Shown: positions 10,704 to 21,545, numbered from the stretch's first letter. The stretch: 64,000 nt of DNA from Ruminococcus sp. (GCF_016283395.1 NZ_JAEEMU010000033.1:124001-188000); one strand, 5' to 3'. Notes: generated from the sequence alone by a model not told the origin. Program-made: numbers and translations.

Positions 10704-11213
10704 ATGGACGATCGAAGGATACTGTTCAAAGTAGATAAGGGCTATGACATCTATTCATTCAGCGAAAGAACCGAAGAATACAGCAGGCTTTTCACAGGGC
10801 TGACATACGGCGGACTCACTGAGGACGAAGTCCGTAAAAGAGTGGAAGAATTAAAAGCCGAACCGCTCCCCATATACGGAGAAGGTTATGAGGTCGAAAA
10901 AGTCGATTTTATACTTGGAGATTGGGAAAAGAAGCTCCTCATGTATAAGGCTGCGGATTTTGCAAAAATAAAACTCGTAAGATGCGGCTACACCATGGAA
11001 AGCGTTGAGGCAAAGATCTTTGCCTACAATGATCTGATACTCGAAATAAAAGACGGCATGAATATGATAATCGCAATGGATGAGCTTGACAAAGTAAGGC
11101 AGATGCCCTTAAAAAAAGAGAAATTCTTCCTTTGGATGGCAAACAGCTATGACCGTGGGCAGACCGATGCCTTTATTGCAGAATTAGACTCTCATGTTTC
11201 AGGTATGATATAA
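10704..11213 (+). CDS. Two-unit GGY/TDxYI-repeat protein, copies 4 and 5
   Basis: 169 aa, an internal duplication of the unit. Unit a (about 12-80): KGYDIYSFSERTEEYSRL ... AEPLPIYGEGYEVEKVDFILGDWEKKL, the most diverged. Unit b (about 90-169): RCGYTMESVEAKIFAYNDLIL ... VRQMPLKKEKFFLW ... YDRGQTDAFIAELDSHV. Unit b is closest to copy 3. No TM or signal. RBS GAAGGAG. It is followed after 23 nt by a glycosyltransferase. This two-unit gene shows that the unit is a true repeated domain. Function unknown. Confidence 0.75.
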   Translation: MDDRRILFKVDKGYDIYSFSERTEEYSRLFTGLTYGGLTEDEVRKRVEELKAEPLPIYGEGYEVEKVDFILGDWEKKLLMYKAADFAKIKLVRCGYTMESVEAKIFAYNDLILEIKDGMNMIIAMDELDKVRQMPLKKEKFFLWMANSYDRGQTDAFIAELDSHVSGMI

Positions 11214-11236
11214 AAAACAAAGGTGGAGAAGTTGAT

Positions 11237-12385
11237 TTGAAAATAACCTTCGACGCTGTACCTATATGCAGCGATAAAATAACGGGTATAGGCTGGTGTG
11301 AAGTTGGACAGACTCAGACTCTCGCACAGCTCCACCCCGAAAACAAATACGAATACAGCTTTTTCACAAGCGGTGATAAAGAGCGTGAAAAGCGTGTGAA
11401 GCAGTTTGCAGGGAAGCAGATAAAGCTCAATACGTCAAGCTTTTCAGGCTATCTTTATCGTGCAGTAAGCACTTTCCTGCCTATACCTTACTCTTTCTTT
11501 TTCGGAAGAAAGTCTGATATCACTCACTTTTTCAACTACATCATCCCCCCCTTTGTACACGGCAAAAAGGTGGTAACTGTGCATGATATGGTCTATAAGG
11601 CTTTCCCCGAGACAGTCCGCGGACGTACACGCTTCATGCTTGTATCGGGACTAAAACGCTCGATGAAACGCGCTGACCTTATCGTTACAGACTCGGAATT
11701 TTCAAAGACTGAGATAATCAAGTATTTTCCTCAACACGAACATAAAATAAGGGTAGTACCATGCGGTGTTGACCTTGAAAGATTTCACCCCTGTGAGACT
11801 CCCGAGCGCATACCCGAGGTAAAGAAGTCCCTTGAGATAGAGGGCGATTACTTCCTCTATTTAGGCACTATCGAGCCCCGAAAGAACCTTGAAAGACTAA
11901 TTTCCGCCTATGCTGCATTTGCAAAAAAGGTGGGCGAAAAAGCTCCCAAGCTTGTACTTGCAGGCGGTAAGGGCTGGCTCAACGACGGCATATACAGCCG
12001 TGTTGAAAAGCTGGGTATGACAAAAAATATCATCTTCACAAAATATGTGCCCTCAGAGGACATGAATCCCCTGATGTGCGGCGCACTTGCATTCGTTTTC
12101 CCGTCTGTTTACGAGGGATTCGGTATGCCGCCCCTTGAGGCTATGGCTTGCGGAGTACCCGTACTTGCTTCGGGAGAAGCTTCACTCCCCGAGGTCACAG
12201 GCGACTGCGCTGTGATATGCGATGCATATTCCGTAAAAAGCATAGCACAGGGACTTTACAGGCTCTACAGTGATGAAAAGCTGAGAAAAGAGCTTAGCGA
12301 AAAAGGTCTCGAAAGAGCAAAGGGCTTCACTTGGGAGCGTTCGGCTGAAATGCTTATGGAAGTCTACAGGGAGCTTGTAAAATGA
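11237..12385 (+). CDS. Glycosyltransferase family 4
   Basis: Retaining GT-B glycosyltransferase, 382 aa, probably adding a sugar (plausibly GDP-rhamnose or mannose) to the lipid-linked repeat unit at the cytosolic membrane face. C-terminal GT4 signatures: YLGTIEPRKNLERLISAY (about 211-228), FPSVYEGFGMPPLEAMACGVPVLAS with the E-x7-E pattern (about 291-315) and LPEVTGDCA. It begins with TTG, supported by GGTGGAG 8 nt upstream. It ends in an ATGA overlap with the next glycosyltransferase. Donor and acceptor are not determinable here. Confidence 0.9.
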   Translation: MKITFDAVPICSDKITGIGWCEVGQTQTLAQLHPENKYEYSFFTSGDKEREKRVKQFAGKQIKLNTSSFSGYLYRAVSTFLPIPYSFFFGRKSDITHFFNYIIPPFVHGKKVVTVHDMVYKAFPETVRGRTRFMLVSGLKRSMKRADLIVTDSEFSKTEIIKYFPQHEHKIRVVPCGVDLERFHPCETPERIPEVKKSLEIEGDYFLYLGTIEPRKNLERLISAYAAFAKKVGEKAPKLVLAGGKGWLNDGIYSRVEKLGMTKNIIFTKYVPSEDMNPLMCGALAFVFPSVYEGFGMPPLEAMACGVPVLASGEASLPEVTGDCAVICDAYSVKSIAQGLYRLYSDEKLRKELSEKGLERAKGFTWERSAEMLMEVYRELVK

Positions 12386-13503
12386 GTAAAAAACTGCGTA
12401 TCCTTGAAGTAAACAAGGCTTATTTTCCGCATATCGGCGGTATAGAGACACTTATCAGGCAGTATTCCGAGGAACTTGGCAAGCTTGACGGTGTAAGCGT
12501 AAAGGCTCTTGTCTGTCGTGACGGCAAAGGCAAGGCTATCAGAGAGAAAATGAACGGTGTGGAGCTGCTGAGGACAGGCAGTCTCGGCACTTATTTCTCG
12601 TGTCCGCTGTCATTTTCATTTATAAGGCATTTCAGAAAAATGGCTGCAAAAGCCGATGTTGTGCATATACACGTACCTTTCCCACTTGCCGATGCGGCAC
12701 TTCTGCTTTCGGGCTATAAGGGAAAAGTTGTGGTATCATGGCACAGCGACATCGTAAAGCAGAAAAAGCTCATGTTTTTCTATAAGCCTTTCATGCGCTA
12801 TCTGCTGAAAAGAGCGGATATCATACTCACGGCTACTGAAGGTCATGTGAAACATTCCCTTTATCTTAACGAATACAGCCATAAATGCAGAGTACTGCCC
12901 TATGGTATAACTCCCGAGGACTACCTCTCTGTACCGCGCCGCAGCATACTGACAGAAAAAGCCACAGACAAAAGCTGTGTAAAGGTATTCTTCACAGGCA
13001 GACTGGTCTATTATAAGGGGGTAGATGTGCTGCTCAAAGCCTTCACAAAAGTAAAAGGCTGCGAGCTTTTCATAGCAGGTACAGGCGAGCTCGGCGACCA
13101 GCTCAGAAACTTCGTAAGCTCACACGATATGGAGCCAAAGGTGCATTTTCTGGGATTTCTCCCCGATGAAGAACTGAGACAGGCTTACGCCGACTGTGAT
13201 ATATTCGTGCTGCCGTCAGTTGCACCCAGCGAGGCTTTCGGAATAGTGCAGCTCGAAGCTATGGTATACGGCAAACCCGTTATAAATACGGCTCTTAAAT
13301 CGGGAGTACCTTACGTAAGTATCGATGGACAGACGGGAATTACCGTTCCCCCGTCATCGCCAAAGGCTCTCGCAGCTGCAATAAACAGACTTGCCGAGGA
13401 CAAGGAGCTCCGCGAAAAATACGGCAAAGCTGCCGCAGAGCGTGTAAAGAGCGATTTCAACGAAAAAGTCATACTCGGAAAATTATACGACATTTTAAAA
13501 TAA
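12382..13503 (+). CDS. Glycosyltransferase family 4
   Basis: 373 aa GT-B enzyme. The N-terminus HIGGIETLIRQYSEEL is the typical acceptor-side glycine-rich loop (about 15-30). The donor domain has FFTGRLVYYKGVDVLLKAF (about 206-224), FIAGTGELGD, GFLPDEELRQAYADCDIFVLPS and SEAFGIVQLEAMVYGKPV with the E-x7-E pair (about 289-306). The ATG overlaps the stop of the preceding glycosyltransferase (ATGA), so the two are translationally coupled and probably act on the same polysaccharide. Specificity unknown. Confidence 0.9.
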   Translation: MSKKLRILEVNKAYFPHIGGIETLIRQYSEELGKLDGVSVKALVCRDGKGKAIREKMNGVELLRTGSLGTYFSCPLSFSFIRHFRKMAAKADVVHIHVPFPLADAALLLSGYKGKVVVSWHSDIVKQKKLMFFYKPFMRYLLKRADIILTATEGHVKHSLYLNEYSHKCRVLPYGITPEDYLSVPRRSILTEKATDKSCVKVFFTGRLVYYKGVDVLLKAFTKVKGCELFIAGTGELGDQLRNFVSSHDMEPKVHFLGFLPDEELRQAYADCDIFVLPSVAPSEAFGIVQLEAMVYGKPVINTALKSGVPYVSIDGQTGITVPPSSPKALAAAINRLAEDKELREKYGKAAAERVKSDFNEKVILGKLYDILK

Positions 13504-13526
13504 AAACTATATAAGGAGGCGGACTT

Positions 13527-14489
13527 ATGAAAGCACTTATAATAGGTGCGGCAGGCTTTGTGGGAGGTTATCTCATAAGAGAGCTTAAAGCCGCAGGCTG
13601 GGAAGTACACGCAACTTGTCTGCCAAATGAAGAAATAAAGGAAGATTGTCCCGTCCATACGCTGGACATACTGAAAAAAGAGGATATATCGCCGCTTCTT
13701 GACGATATCAAGCCTGATATCGTATATCACCTTGCTGCACAGAGCTCCGTTTCCGTTTCCTGGAAGCGTCCGCAGCTCACCGCAGAGATAAACGTGGTAG
13801 GCTCTATAAATGTACTGGAAGCTGTCCGCGATGCAGAAAAGAAGGACATAAGACTTATCCTCATAGGCTCGGGCGAGGAATACGGCTATATCCGCGAGGG
13901 AGCTTGTCCCCTTTCTGAATCAGAGCCTCTAAATCCAGGCAATATTTATGCCGCTACAAAGGCTTGTCAGGATATGCTTGGCAAGATATACACCCGTGCA
14001 TACAAAATGGATATAATAATGGTCCGCGCTTTCAATCACTCGGGTCCTGCTCAGAGCAATATCTTCGTTATCTCGGATTTCTGCCGTCAGATAGCAGAGA
14101 TAGAAAAGGGCATGAAAGAGCCTGTCATAAGCGTTGGAAATCTCTCGGCAAAGCGCGATTTTACCGATGTACGTGATGTTGTAAGAGCCTACAGGCTCCT
14201 CGGTGAAAAGGGCGTGAGCGGAAACGTATACAATGTAGGCAGAGGAAAGGCTGTTGAGATACAGTATATCCTCGATACCGCACTTTCCTATGCAAACCAG
14301 CCCATAGAGGTAAAACGTGATCCTGCCCGTATGAGAGCTTCCGACATACCGCTCATCGAGCCCGATGTTTCGCATATCAATGAGGATACAGGCTGGCGTG
14401 CGGAGATAACTATGGAGCAGACTATCAAGGATACTCTTGATTACTGGAGACAGAAGCTCAGCTCCTACGGACTGTCGCTGGGCAGCTGA
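13527..14489 (+). CDS. rmd: GDP-6-deoxy-D-mannose (rhamnose) reductase-like epimerase/dehydratase
   Basis: 320 aa extended SDR enzyme. GAAGFVGGYLIREL binds NAD(P); HLAAQSSVSVSWKRP is the hallmark segment of RMD-type reductases; GSGEEYG and YAATKACQD hold the catalytic Ser/Tyr/Lys; AFNHSGPAQ and SAKRDFTDVRDVVRAY follow. In the Gmd product pathway this enzyme reduces the 4-keto group to give GDP-D-rhamnose; a GDP-fucose synthase is less likely because of the SSVSVSW motif. RBS AAGGAGG. Shares the operon with manC and gmd, completing the nucleotide-sugar route. Confidence 0.85.
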   Translation: MKALIIGAAGFVGGYLIRELKAAGWEVHATCLPNEEIKEDCPVHTLDILKKEDISPLLDDIKPDIVYHLAAQSSVSVSWKRPQLTAEINVVGSINVLEAVRDAEKKDIRLILIGSGEEYGYIREGACPLSESEPLNPGNIYAATKACQDMLGKIYTRAYKMDIIMVRAFNHSGPAQSNIFVISDFCRQIAEIEKGMKEPVISVGNLSAKRDFTDVRDVVRAYRLLGEKGVSGNVYNVGRGKAVEIQYILDTALSYANQPIEVKRDPARMRASDIPLIEPDVSHINEDTGWRAEITMEQTIKDTLDYWRQKLSSYGLSLGS

Positions 14490-14517
14490 TATCTCAGACT
14501 CAAAAGGAGTGAAAAAA

Positions 14518-14853
14518 TTGTCTGATATTAAGCTTACTAAGGAGAAAATGCATACCTTTTCGGGTCACGAGAAGATTGGTACTTTCAAGGCAGGAGAAAA
14601 GCTTACGGAATTCGGCGAAAAACAGAACTCCGCAAATGAGGCTCTTGCCGCAAATGTAAATGACCTGATAAAAAGAGTCTGCGCACTTGAGGATAAGCAG
14701 ATACAGAATGAAGATATTATGCGGAAAATAGCAAACGAGCTTGCTACCTTCAAAAAGGAACTTGACCGCGTAAGGCTCACGGAAAAGCTCAATTCAGGTG
14801 CAATAGAACGTCTTGACAGAGCCATAAAACTGTCAGAGGGCGACGGAAAGTAA
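14518..14853 (+). CDS. Small coiled-coil protein
   Basis: 111 aa, family not recognised. The residues from about 42 to 105 form a long charged helix with heptad-like spacing of Leu/Ile/Val, hence a predicted coiled coil; there is no TM or signal. The start is TTG at 14518, preceded by AAAAGGAGTG with good spacing. An in-frame ATG at 14437 would lie inside the rmd gene and is rejected. It is the last gene of the exopolysaccharide operon. It could be a polymerisation or scaffold partner, but nothing in the sequence proves this. Confidence 0.7.
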   Translation: MSDIKLTKEKMHTFSGHEKIGTFKAGEKLTEFGEKQNSANEALAANVNDLIKRVCALEDKQIQNEDIMRKIANELATFKKELDRVRLTEKLNSGAIERLDRAIKLSEGDGK

Positions 14854-14912
14854 ACTGCTCTTTTTTATATAATATCATTCCCAATGATTATGTAACTTTT
14901 TTCGTCAAACTC

Positions 14913-14941
14913 TTGACAATATATCGGTTTTGTTATATTAT
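14913..14941 (+). promoter_or_regulatory. Sigma-A promoter for the ATP synthase operon
   Basis: TTGACA (14913-14918), 17 nt, TATTAT (14936-14941). A leader of about 145 nt precedes atpB. Confidence 0.85.
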
Positions 14942-15021
14942 ATATTATAGTGTGGACAAGATATGCCCCTCAGCTTTACAAGTCCATAGGACGTATATCT
15001 TTACCTCATCAAGACTCAATC

Positions 15022-15060
15022 AACGGAGATTTGTGTAATTGCAGTCTCCGTTTTATTATT
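15022..15060 (+). terminator. Terminator-like hairpin in the atp leader
   Basis: AACGGAGATT (15022-15031) pairs with AGTCTCCGTT (15043-15052), 10 bp with one wobble and an 11-nt loop, followed by TTATTATTTT. It lies between the promoter and atpB, so it could be an attenuator; no leader peptide or known riboswitch was recognised. Confidence 0.5.
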
Positions 15061-15094
15061 TTACAGTAAATATACGCAGAAAGAAGGTGTTATC

Positions 15095-15763
15095 ATGGCA
15101 GAAGAGCTAATGGAACAGCTGGATAATCACACCGCGTTCACCATACCTATATTCGGCGGTATCCCCGTTCCTGATTCCTGTGTGGTAACTTGGATAATAA
15201 TAGCGGTGCTGGTACTGCTGTCCATAATATTAACAAGAAAGCTGAAAAAAGTCCCTACAGGCTCACAGTGTATACTTGAAACATTCATGGACTTCCTCGA
15301 CAACTTCTTTACGGGAATACTCGGGGCAAAGGGAAAGAAATACGTTCCCATACTTGAGACTTTCATCATTTACATAGGTTTTTCAAATATCATCGGTGTA
15401 TTCGGCTTCGTACCGCCCACAAAGGACATAAATGTAACGGCTGCCCTTGCAGGTATGGCTATCATACTTGTACAGACTTCGTTCATTATCGAAAAAGGTC
15501 CTGTCAAATGGCTGAAAAGCTTCCTTAACCCTATAAATCTGCTGGACCTTGTGACACGTCCGCTGTCGCTGTGTATGCGACTTTTCGGTAACGTTCTCGG
15601 TGCATTCGTAGTTATGGAGCTTATCAAGCACTGTGTCCCCGGCGGTGTGCCTGTTATCGCAAGCGGATACTTCGATCTTTTTGACGGACTGCTTCAGGCA
15701 TACGTATTTGCGTTCCTCACCTCGCTGTATATGGCAGAGGCATTAGAGGAAGAAGAAAAATGA
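15095..15763 (+). CDS. atpB: ATP synthase Fo subunit a
   Basis: Membrane stator subunit forming the ion half-channels against the c-ring. 222 aa with about five to six TM helices; the essential arginine is Arg162 in LCMRLFGNVLGAF, and the last helices carry the LQAYVFAFLTSLYMAEAL pattern. Somewhat shorter than E. coli subunit a, as in many Firmicutes. First gene of the operon atpB-E-F-HA-G-D-C. RBS GAAAGAAGGTG. Confidence 0.96.
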   Translation: MAEELMEQLDNHTAFTIPIFGGIPVPDSCVVTWIIIAVLVLLSIILTRKLKKVPTGSQCILETFMDFLDNFFTGILGAKGKKYVPILETFIIYIGFSNIIGVFGFVPPTKDINVTAALAGMAIILVQTSFIIEKGPVKWLKSFLNPINLLDLVTRPLSLCMRLFGNVLGAFVVMELIKHCVPGGVPVIASGYFDLFDGLLQAYVFAFLTSLYMAEALEEEEK

Positions 15764-15789
15764 TAACAACTTCACGGAGGTAAATAAAT

Positions 15790-16017
15790 ATGGGAATAAT
15801 CGCATTAGGCGCAGCTGTTGCCGTTCTTACAGGCGCAGGCGCAGGCATTGGTATAGGACTTGCAACCGCAAAAGCTACTGAATCTATCGCTCGTCAGCCT
15901 GAGGCTAAGGGCGATATCAGAACTGCTCTCCTGCTGGGCTGTGCCCTCGCAGAAGCTACCGCTATCTACGGTTTCGTTATAGCACTCCTTATTATCCTTT
16001 CACTTGGCAACAAGTAA
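15790..16017 (+). CDS. atpE: ATP synthase Fo subunit c
   Basis: 75 aa hairpin of two TM helices joined by the ARQPEAKGD loop (34-42). The ion-binding carboxylate is Glu55 in helix 2. Of the Na+ site known from Ilyobacter-type c-subunits, the Thr57 and Tyr60 equivalents are present, but the helix-1 Gln position is Ile22 and the Ser next to Glu is Ala56, so the site is mixed; coupling ion uncertain. RBS ACGGAGG. Highly expressed-type codon use. Confidence 0.96.
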   Translation: MGIIALGAAVAVLTGAGAGIGIGLATAKATESIARQPEAKGDIRTALLLGCALAEATAIYGFVIALLIILSLGNK

Positions 16018-16050
16018 ACCATTGCAAAATTCACATAAGGAGGGCAAATA

Positions 16051-16539
16051 ATGCTTGATTTTTCATTCTGGAGCATTTTCTGGGCTGTATTCAATACAGT
16101 ATTGCTGTTCGTTCTGCTCAGGATATTCCTTTTCAAACCTTTAAATAAAATAAAAGCAGATCGCACACGTACTATACAGGATAACCTTGACTCTGCCGAA
16201 AAGGCAAAGACTGAGGCTGAAGAGCTCCGTCAGCAGTACGAGAACTCTATCAGCGATGCAAAGGAAGAAGCTAACCAGATACTCATAAAAGCGCGTGAGG
16301 ACGCTGAGGCTGAGCGTTCAGCCATTATAAAGAAATCACAGGACGAAGCAGACAGGATCATTGCAGATGCTGACAAGAGCATCGAAAACGAGAGAAAGCG
16401 CGTTCTCCGTCAGGCACAGTCAGAGATCGCTGATCTTGCCATAGAAGCTGCTTCAAAGATCATCGGCGAAAACGTTGACGACGAAAAGAACCGCCGTCTT
16501 GTAGATAAGTTCCTTTCCGAAGAGGAGGGCAAAGAATGA
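16051..16539 (+). CDS. atpF: ATP synthase Fo subunit b
   Basis: 162 aa peripheral stalk: one N-terminal TM (about 6-27) followed by a long charged helix of about 120 residues with repeated Ala/Glu/Lys that dimerises and contacts delta at the top of F1. RBS AAGGAGG. Its stop overlaps the next start as ATGA (16536-16539), directly coupling it to the delta-alpha fusion. Confidence 0.95.
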   Translation: MLDFSFWSIFWAVFNTVLLFVLLRIFLFKPLNKIKADRTRTIQDNLDSAEKAKTEAEELRQQYENSISDAKEEANQILIKAREDAEAERSAIIKKSQDEADRIIADADKSIENERKRVLRQAQSEIADLAIEAASKIIGENVDDEKNRRLVDKFLSEEEGKE

Positions 16540-18566
16540 AAGACACAGACAGAGAGTTCCTGAAAGAGCTTGTCCGTCTCGATGTTTCTCAGACAGACTG
16601 CTCTGCCGCAAGAAAGGTATTCGAGACTTGTCCCGATGTTGCGGACACACTGGCAAATCCCCTTGTTACATACGATGAAAAGCGCGGTATCATAAGCAAG
16701 CTTTTCCCTGAGTCTATGCAAAAATTCATGCTCAATGTCATTCACGGCGGAGCTGTTGAGCGCATTGGTGAGATACTTGATGAATATGACGAGCTGCTCC
16801 TCGACAGACAGGGCAGCATAAAGGCGGTAGTACGCTATGTTACTCCTCTTACAGAGGCACAGCAGGCTGATCTCCGCAAATTCATCATGGACAAATTCGT
16901 AAAAGAGGACGTTGACATAGAGTATAAGCACGACCCCGACATCATCGGCGGCTTTATCCTCAATGCAGGCGACCTTGAATACGATAAGAGCTACCGTACG
17001 AGCCTGAGACTCATGAAGGATACTCTTCAGAGCAAGGCTACAGAGTATGTTGAGAGCAATACAGGCGTAAAGACCGACTCAAAGAGCGATATCATCTCCG
17101 TCCTCAAAACTGAGGTCCGCGATTTTGATGTAAAATCAGGAGCTACCGAAACAGGATTCATTACTCGTCTCGGTGACGGTATCGCAAGAGTTTACGGCAT
17201 GAATTCCGTAATGTACGGCGAACTTGTAGAATTTGAGACAGGTATCAGAGGTATCGTACAGAACCTGGAAGAAAAAACTGTAGGTGTAGTTCTTCTCGGT
17301 GACGACCACGGTCTCACGGAGGGTTCTTCCGTTATAAGAACAGGTAAAAGAGCAGGTATCGGCGTAAGCGATGAGCTTCTCGGACGAGTTGTCGATGCTC
17401 TCGGCGCACCTATTGACGGTCTCGGACAGATAAGTGCCGAGGATTACTTCCCTATCGAGCGCGAAGCTCCCGGCGTTATCGAGCGTAAACCTGTAAGCGT
17501 ACCTCTCCAGACAGGTATACTTGCTATCGACTCTATGTTCCCTATCGGACGCGGACAGCGTGAGCTTATCATCGGCGACCGCCAGACAGGTAAGACCTCT
17601 ATCGCTGTTGATACTATCATAAATCAGAAAAGTCAGGACGTTATCTGTATCTATGTTGCCATAGGTCAGAAGTCCTCAACGGTTGCACAGATAGTAAATA
17701 CCCTTAAAAAATACGGTGCTATGGATTATACAGTAGTTATGTCGGCATCAGCCAGCGATCCTGCACCTTTCCAGTATATAGCTCCTTATTCGGGCACAGC
17801 TATTGCAGAATACTTCATGTCAAAGGGCAAGGACGTACTCATCGTTTACGATGATCTTTCAAAACACGCCGTTGCCTACAGAGCCATGTCACTTCTGCTC
17901 CACCGTCCTCCCGGACGTGAAGCATACCCCGGTGACGTTTTCTATCTCCATTCAAGACTTCTCGAGCGTTCAAGCCGACTCGATGACGAGCACGGCGGCG
18001 GTTCACTTACCGCTCTTCCGATCATCGAGACTCTTGCAGGTGATATCTCGGCATATATCCCGACTAACGTTATCTCTATCACAGACGGTCAGATATTCCT
18101 CGAAAGCGAGCTTTTCAACTCTGGTCTCCGTCCTGCTGTCAACTACGGACTTTCCGTATCCCGTGTCGGCGGTGCAGCTCAGACAAAGGCTATGAAGAAG
18201 GCTTCGGGAAATCTCCGTATCGACCTTGCTCAGTTCAAGGAAATGGAGATATTCACACAGTTCTCATCAGAGCTTGACCAGTCCACAACAGAGCTTCTTG
18301 ACCACGGTCATATGCTTACAGAGCTTCTCAAGCAGCCTCTTTACAATCCGCTCCCACACTATGAGCAGGTAATACTCCTCTATGCGGCACAGCACGGATT
18401 TTTCAAGGGTATCCCCCTCAAGGAACTGAGAGAATACCGCACAGACCTTATGAACTACATAAGGAGCTACGGACAGGATATAATCACTGAGATAGAAGAA
18501 AACAAGGTGCTCACAGACGACCTTGCAGAGCGTATCGAAAGAATACTCACAGCTTTTGAAGAATAA
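16536..18566 (+). CDS. atpA: ATP synthase delta-alpha fusion protein
   Basis: One 676-residue reading frame contains two normally separate F1 subunits. Residues 1-168 are subunit delta (OSCP): an N-terminal helical bundle, then [22 protein letters not shown] and [11 protein letters not shown] as the usual C-terminal end. Residues about 181-676 are subunit alpha: [16 protein letters not shown], Walker A GDRQTGKT at 347-354, [17 protein letters not shown] and [13 protein letters not shown] linker of about 12-15 residues joins them. No stop, no ribosome site and no plausible internal start was found at the junction (17013 ATG lacks a Shine-Dalgarno). Lengths of both halves are near normal, arguing for a real fusion rather than damage. 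Confidence 0.93.
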   Translation: MKDTDREFLKELVRLDVSQTDCSAARKVFETCPDVADTLANPLVTYDEKRGIISKLFPESMQKFMLNVIHGGAVERIGEILDEYDELLLDRQGSIKAVVRYVTPLTEAQQADLRKFIMDKFVKEDVDIEYKHDPDIIGGFILNAGDLEYDKSYRTSLRLMKDTLQSKATEYVESNTGVKTDSKSDIISVLKTEVRDFDVKSGATETGFITRLGDGIARVYGMNSVMYGELVEFETGIRGIVQNLEEKTVGVVLLGDDHGLTEGSSVIRTGKRAGIGVSDELLGRVVDALGAPIDGLGQISAEDYFPIEREAPGVIERKPVSVPLQTGILAIDSMFPIGRGQRELIIGDRQTGKTSIAVDTIINQKSQDVICIYVAIGQKSSTVAQIVNTLKKYGAMDYTVVMSASASDPAPFQYIAPYSGTAIAEYFMSKGKDVLIVYDDLSKHAVAYRAMSLLLHRPPGREAYPGDVFYLHSRLLERSSRLDDEHGGGSLTALPIIETLAGDISAYIPTNVISITDGQIFLESELFNSGLRPAVNYGLSVSRVGGAAQTKAMKKASGNLRIDLAQFKEMEIFTQFSSELDQSTTELLDHGHMLTELLKQPLYNPLPHYEQVILLYAAQHGFFKGIPLKELREYRTDLMNYIRSYGQDIITEIEENKVLTDDLAERIERILTAFEE

Positions 18567-18580
18567 GGCGGTGACGTGAT

Positions 18581-19489
18581 ATGCCTAATATGAGAGAGAT
18601 CCGTGAAAGGATCGGAAGTATACAGCAGATATTGAAGATCACCAACGCTATGTACCTCATGTCGTCATCGAAGCTGAAAAAAGCAAGAAAGTCGCTTGAA
18701 TGTACAGAGCCTTACTTCTATAAGCTCCAGTCTACTATCGAAAGCGTTCTGGAGCATACTCCGCACACACGTCAGCTGTACTTCGACAGACGTGCAGATA
18801 TCCCCGAGGATAAGCGTAAAAAGGGATATATCGTCATTACAGCCGATAAGGGACTCTGCGGAAGCTACAATCATAATATACTCAAATATACCGATAAGAA
18901 GCTTGATGAGGCTGCTGACCTCGACAACTGTTACCTGTTCGTTATGGGACAGGTGGGAAGAATGTACTACCAGCGTCGTATCAACAGCAACAAAAAAGCT
19001 TCTGTTGACGGTGAATTTCTCTATACCACGCAAAACCCTACTCTTTACAGAGCAAGCGAGGTGGCAGAGCTGGTGCTTGACAAGTTTGAAAAGCGTGAGC
19101 TTGACGAGGTATACCTTATCTATACGGATATGATAAGCTCAAATCTTCAGGAGCCTAAAACTCTCAGACTGCTCCCCTTTGAAAGAAAGCATTTCGGAAA
19201 AGCAGCCGACGGTACTATGAAGAAGCTGCCAAAGGCTTCGTTCATGCCGTCTCCAGAGGAAGTTATGAATTACCTCATACCACAGTACGCAAAGGGCATC
19301 ATATACGGTGCTATGGTCGAAGCATTCTGCTGCGAACAGCAGTCCCGTATGACTGCTATGGACGCTGCTACTACAAGTGCAAAGGACATGATAAAAGACC
19401 TTTCACTGCTCTATAACCGTGCAAGACAGGCGGCTATCACTCAGGAAATTACCGAGGTCTGCGGCGGAGCACAGTCTATTAGTGAATGA
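18581..19489 (+). CDS. atpG: ATP synthase F1 subunit gamma
   Basis: 302 aa central rotor shaft. The N-terminal helix MREIRERIGSIQQILKITNAM and the C-terminal ARQAAITQEITEVCGGAQ form the coiled coil in the alpha3beta3 core; the Rossmann-like middle has VITADKGLCGSYNHNI. RBS AAGGCGGTG. The stop at 19489 is followed at once by the palindromic hairpin array that separates it from atpD. Confidence 0.95.
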   Translation: MPNMREIRERIGSIQQILKITNAMYLMSSSKLKKARKSLECTEPYFYKLQSTIESVLEHTPHTRQLYFDRRADIPEDKRKKGYIVITADKGLCGSYNHNILKYTDKKLDEAADLDNCYLFVMGQVGRMYYQRRINSNKKASVDGEFLYTTQNPTLYRASEVAELVLDKFEKRELDEVYLIYTDMISSNLQEPKTLRLLPFERKHFGKAADGTMKKLPKASFMPSPEEVMNYLIPQYAKGIIYGAMVEAFCCEQQSRMTAMDAATTSAKDMIKDLSLLYNRARQAAITQEITEVCGGAQSISE

Positions 19490-21119
<1,630 letters not shown>

Positions 21120-21134
21120 AGGAGGCGGCTTCAT

Positions 21135-21545
21135 ATGGCTAAAACCTTTCACCTCGAGATAATCGCCACTGACCGCCTTTTCTTCAGCGGAGAGGTGGAA
21201 CATCTCGTCATAACAGCTATCGACGGTCTTATCGGTATTATGGCAGGACATGAGCCGCTTGTTACCTGTCTCCCCACAGGAGAGCTTAAATATCTGGTTA
21301 ACGGCGAATGGAAATACGCTGCTATATCAGAGGGATTTATACAGGTAATGCCCGATTCTTCAATAATACTGGCTGAGACCTGCGAGCTTCCCGAGGAAAT
21401 AGACATCAAACGTGCTCAGGAAGCAAGAGAACGCGCAGAGGAGCTTCTCAGACAGAAGCAGAGCATCAAGGAATACTACGAGACTCAGGCTGCGCTCAAC
21501 CGCGCTATGAACCGTCTGAAAATATCTCAGAAGCACTTTAAATAA
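21135..21545 (+). CDS. atpC: ATP synthase F1 subunit epsilon
   Basis: 136 aa. The N-terminal beta-sandwich (about 1-85) starts FHLEIIATDRLFFSGEVEHL and has the GIMAGHEPLVTCL loop; two C-terminal helices (about 92-134) follow, which in the family can inhibit ATP hydrolysis. RBS GGAGG. Last gene of the operon, with a terminator 7 nt downstream. Confidence 0.95.
   Translation: MAKTFHLEIIATDRLFFSGEVEHLVITAIDGLIGIMAGHEPLVTCLPTGELKYLVNGEWKYAAISEGFIQVMPDSSIILAETCELPEEIDIKRAQEARERAEELLRQKQSIKEYYETQAALNRAMNRLKISQKHFK

Noticed and set aside
14437..14517. Longer start for the coiled-coil protein
   Set aside because: Would overlap the end of the rmd gene; TTG 14518 has a strong AAAAGGAG site.
17013..17050. 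Internal ATG as a separate atpA start
   Set aside because: No Shine-Dalgarno, and it lies inside the conserved delta C-terminal helix; it would give alpha an atypical extension.
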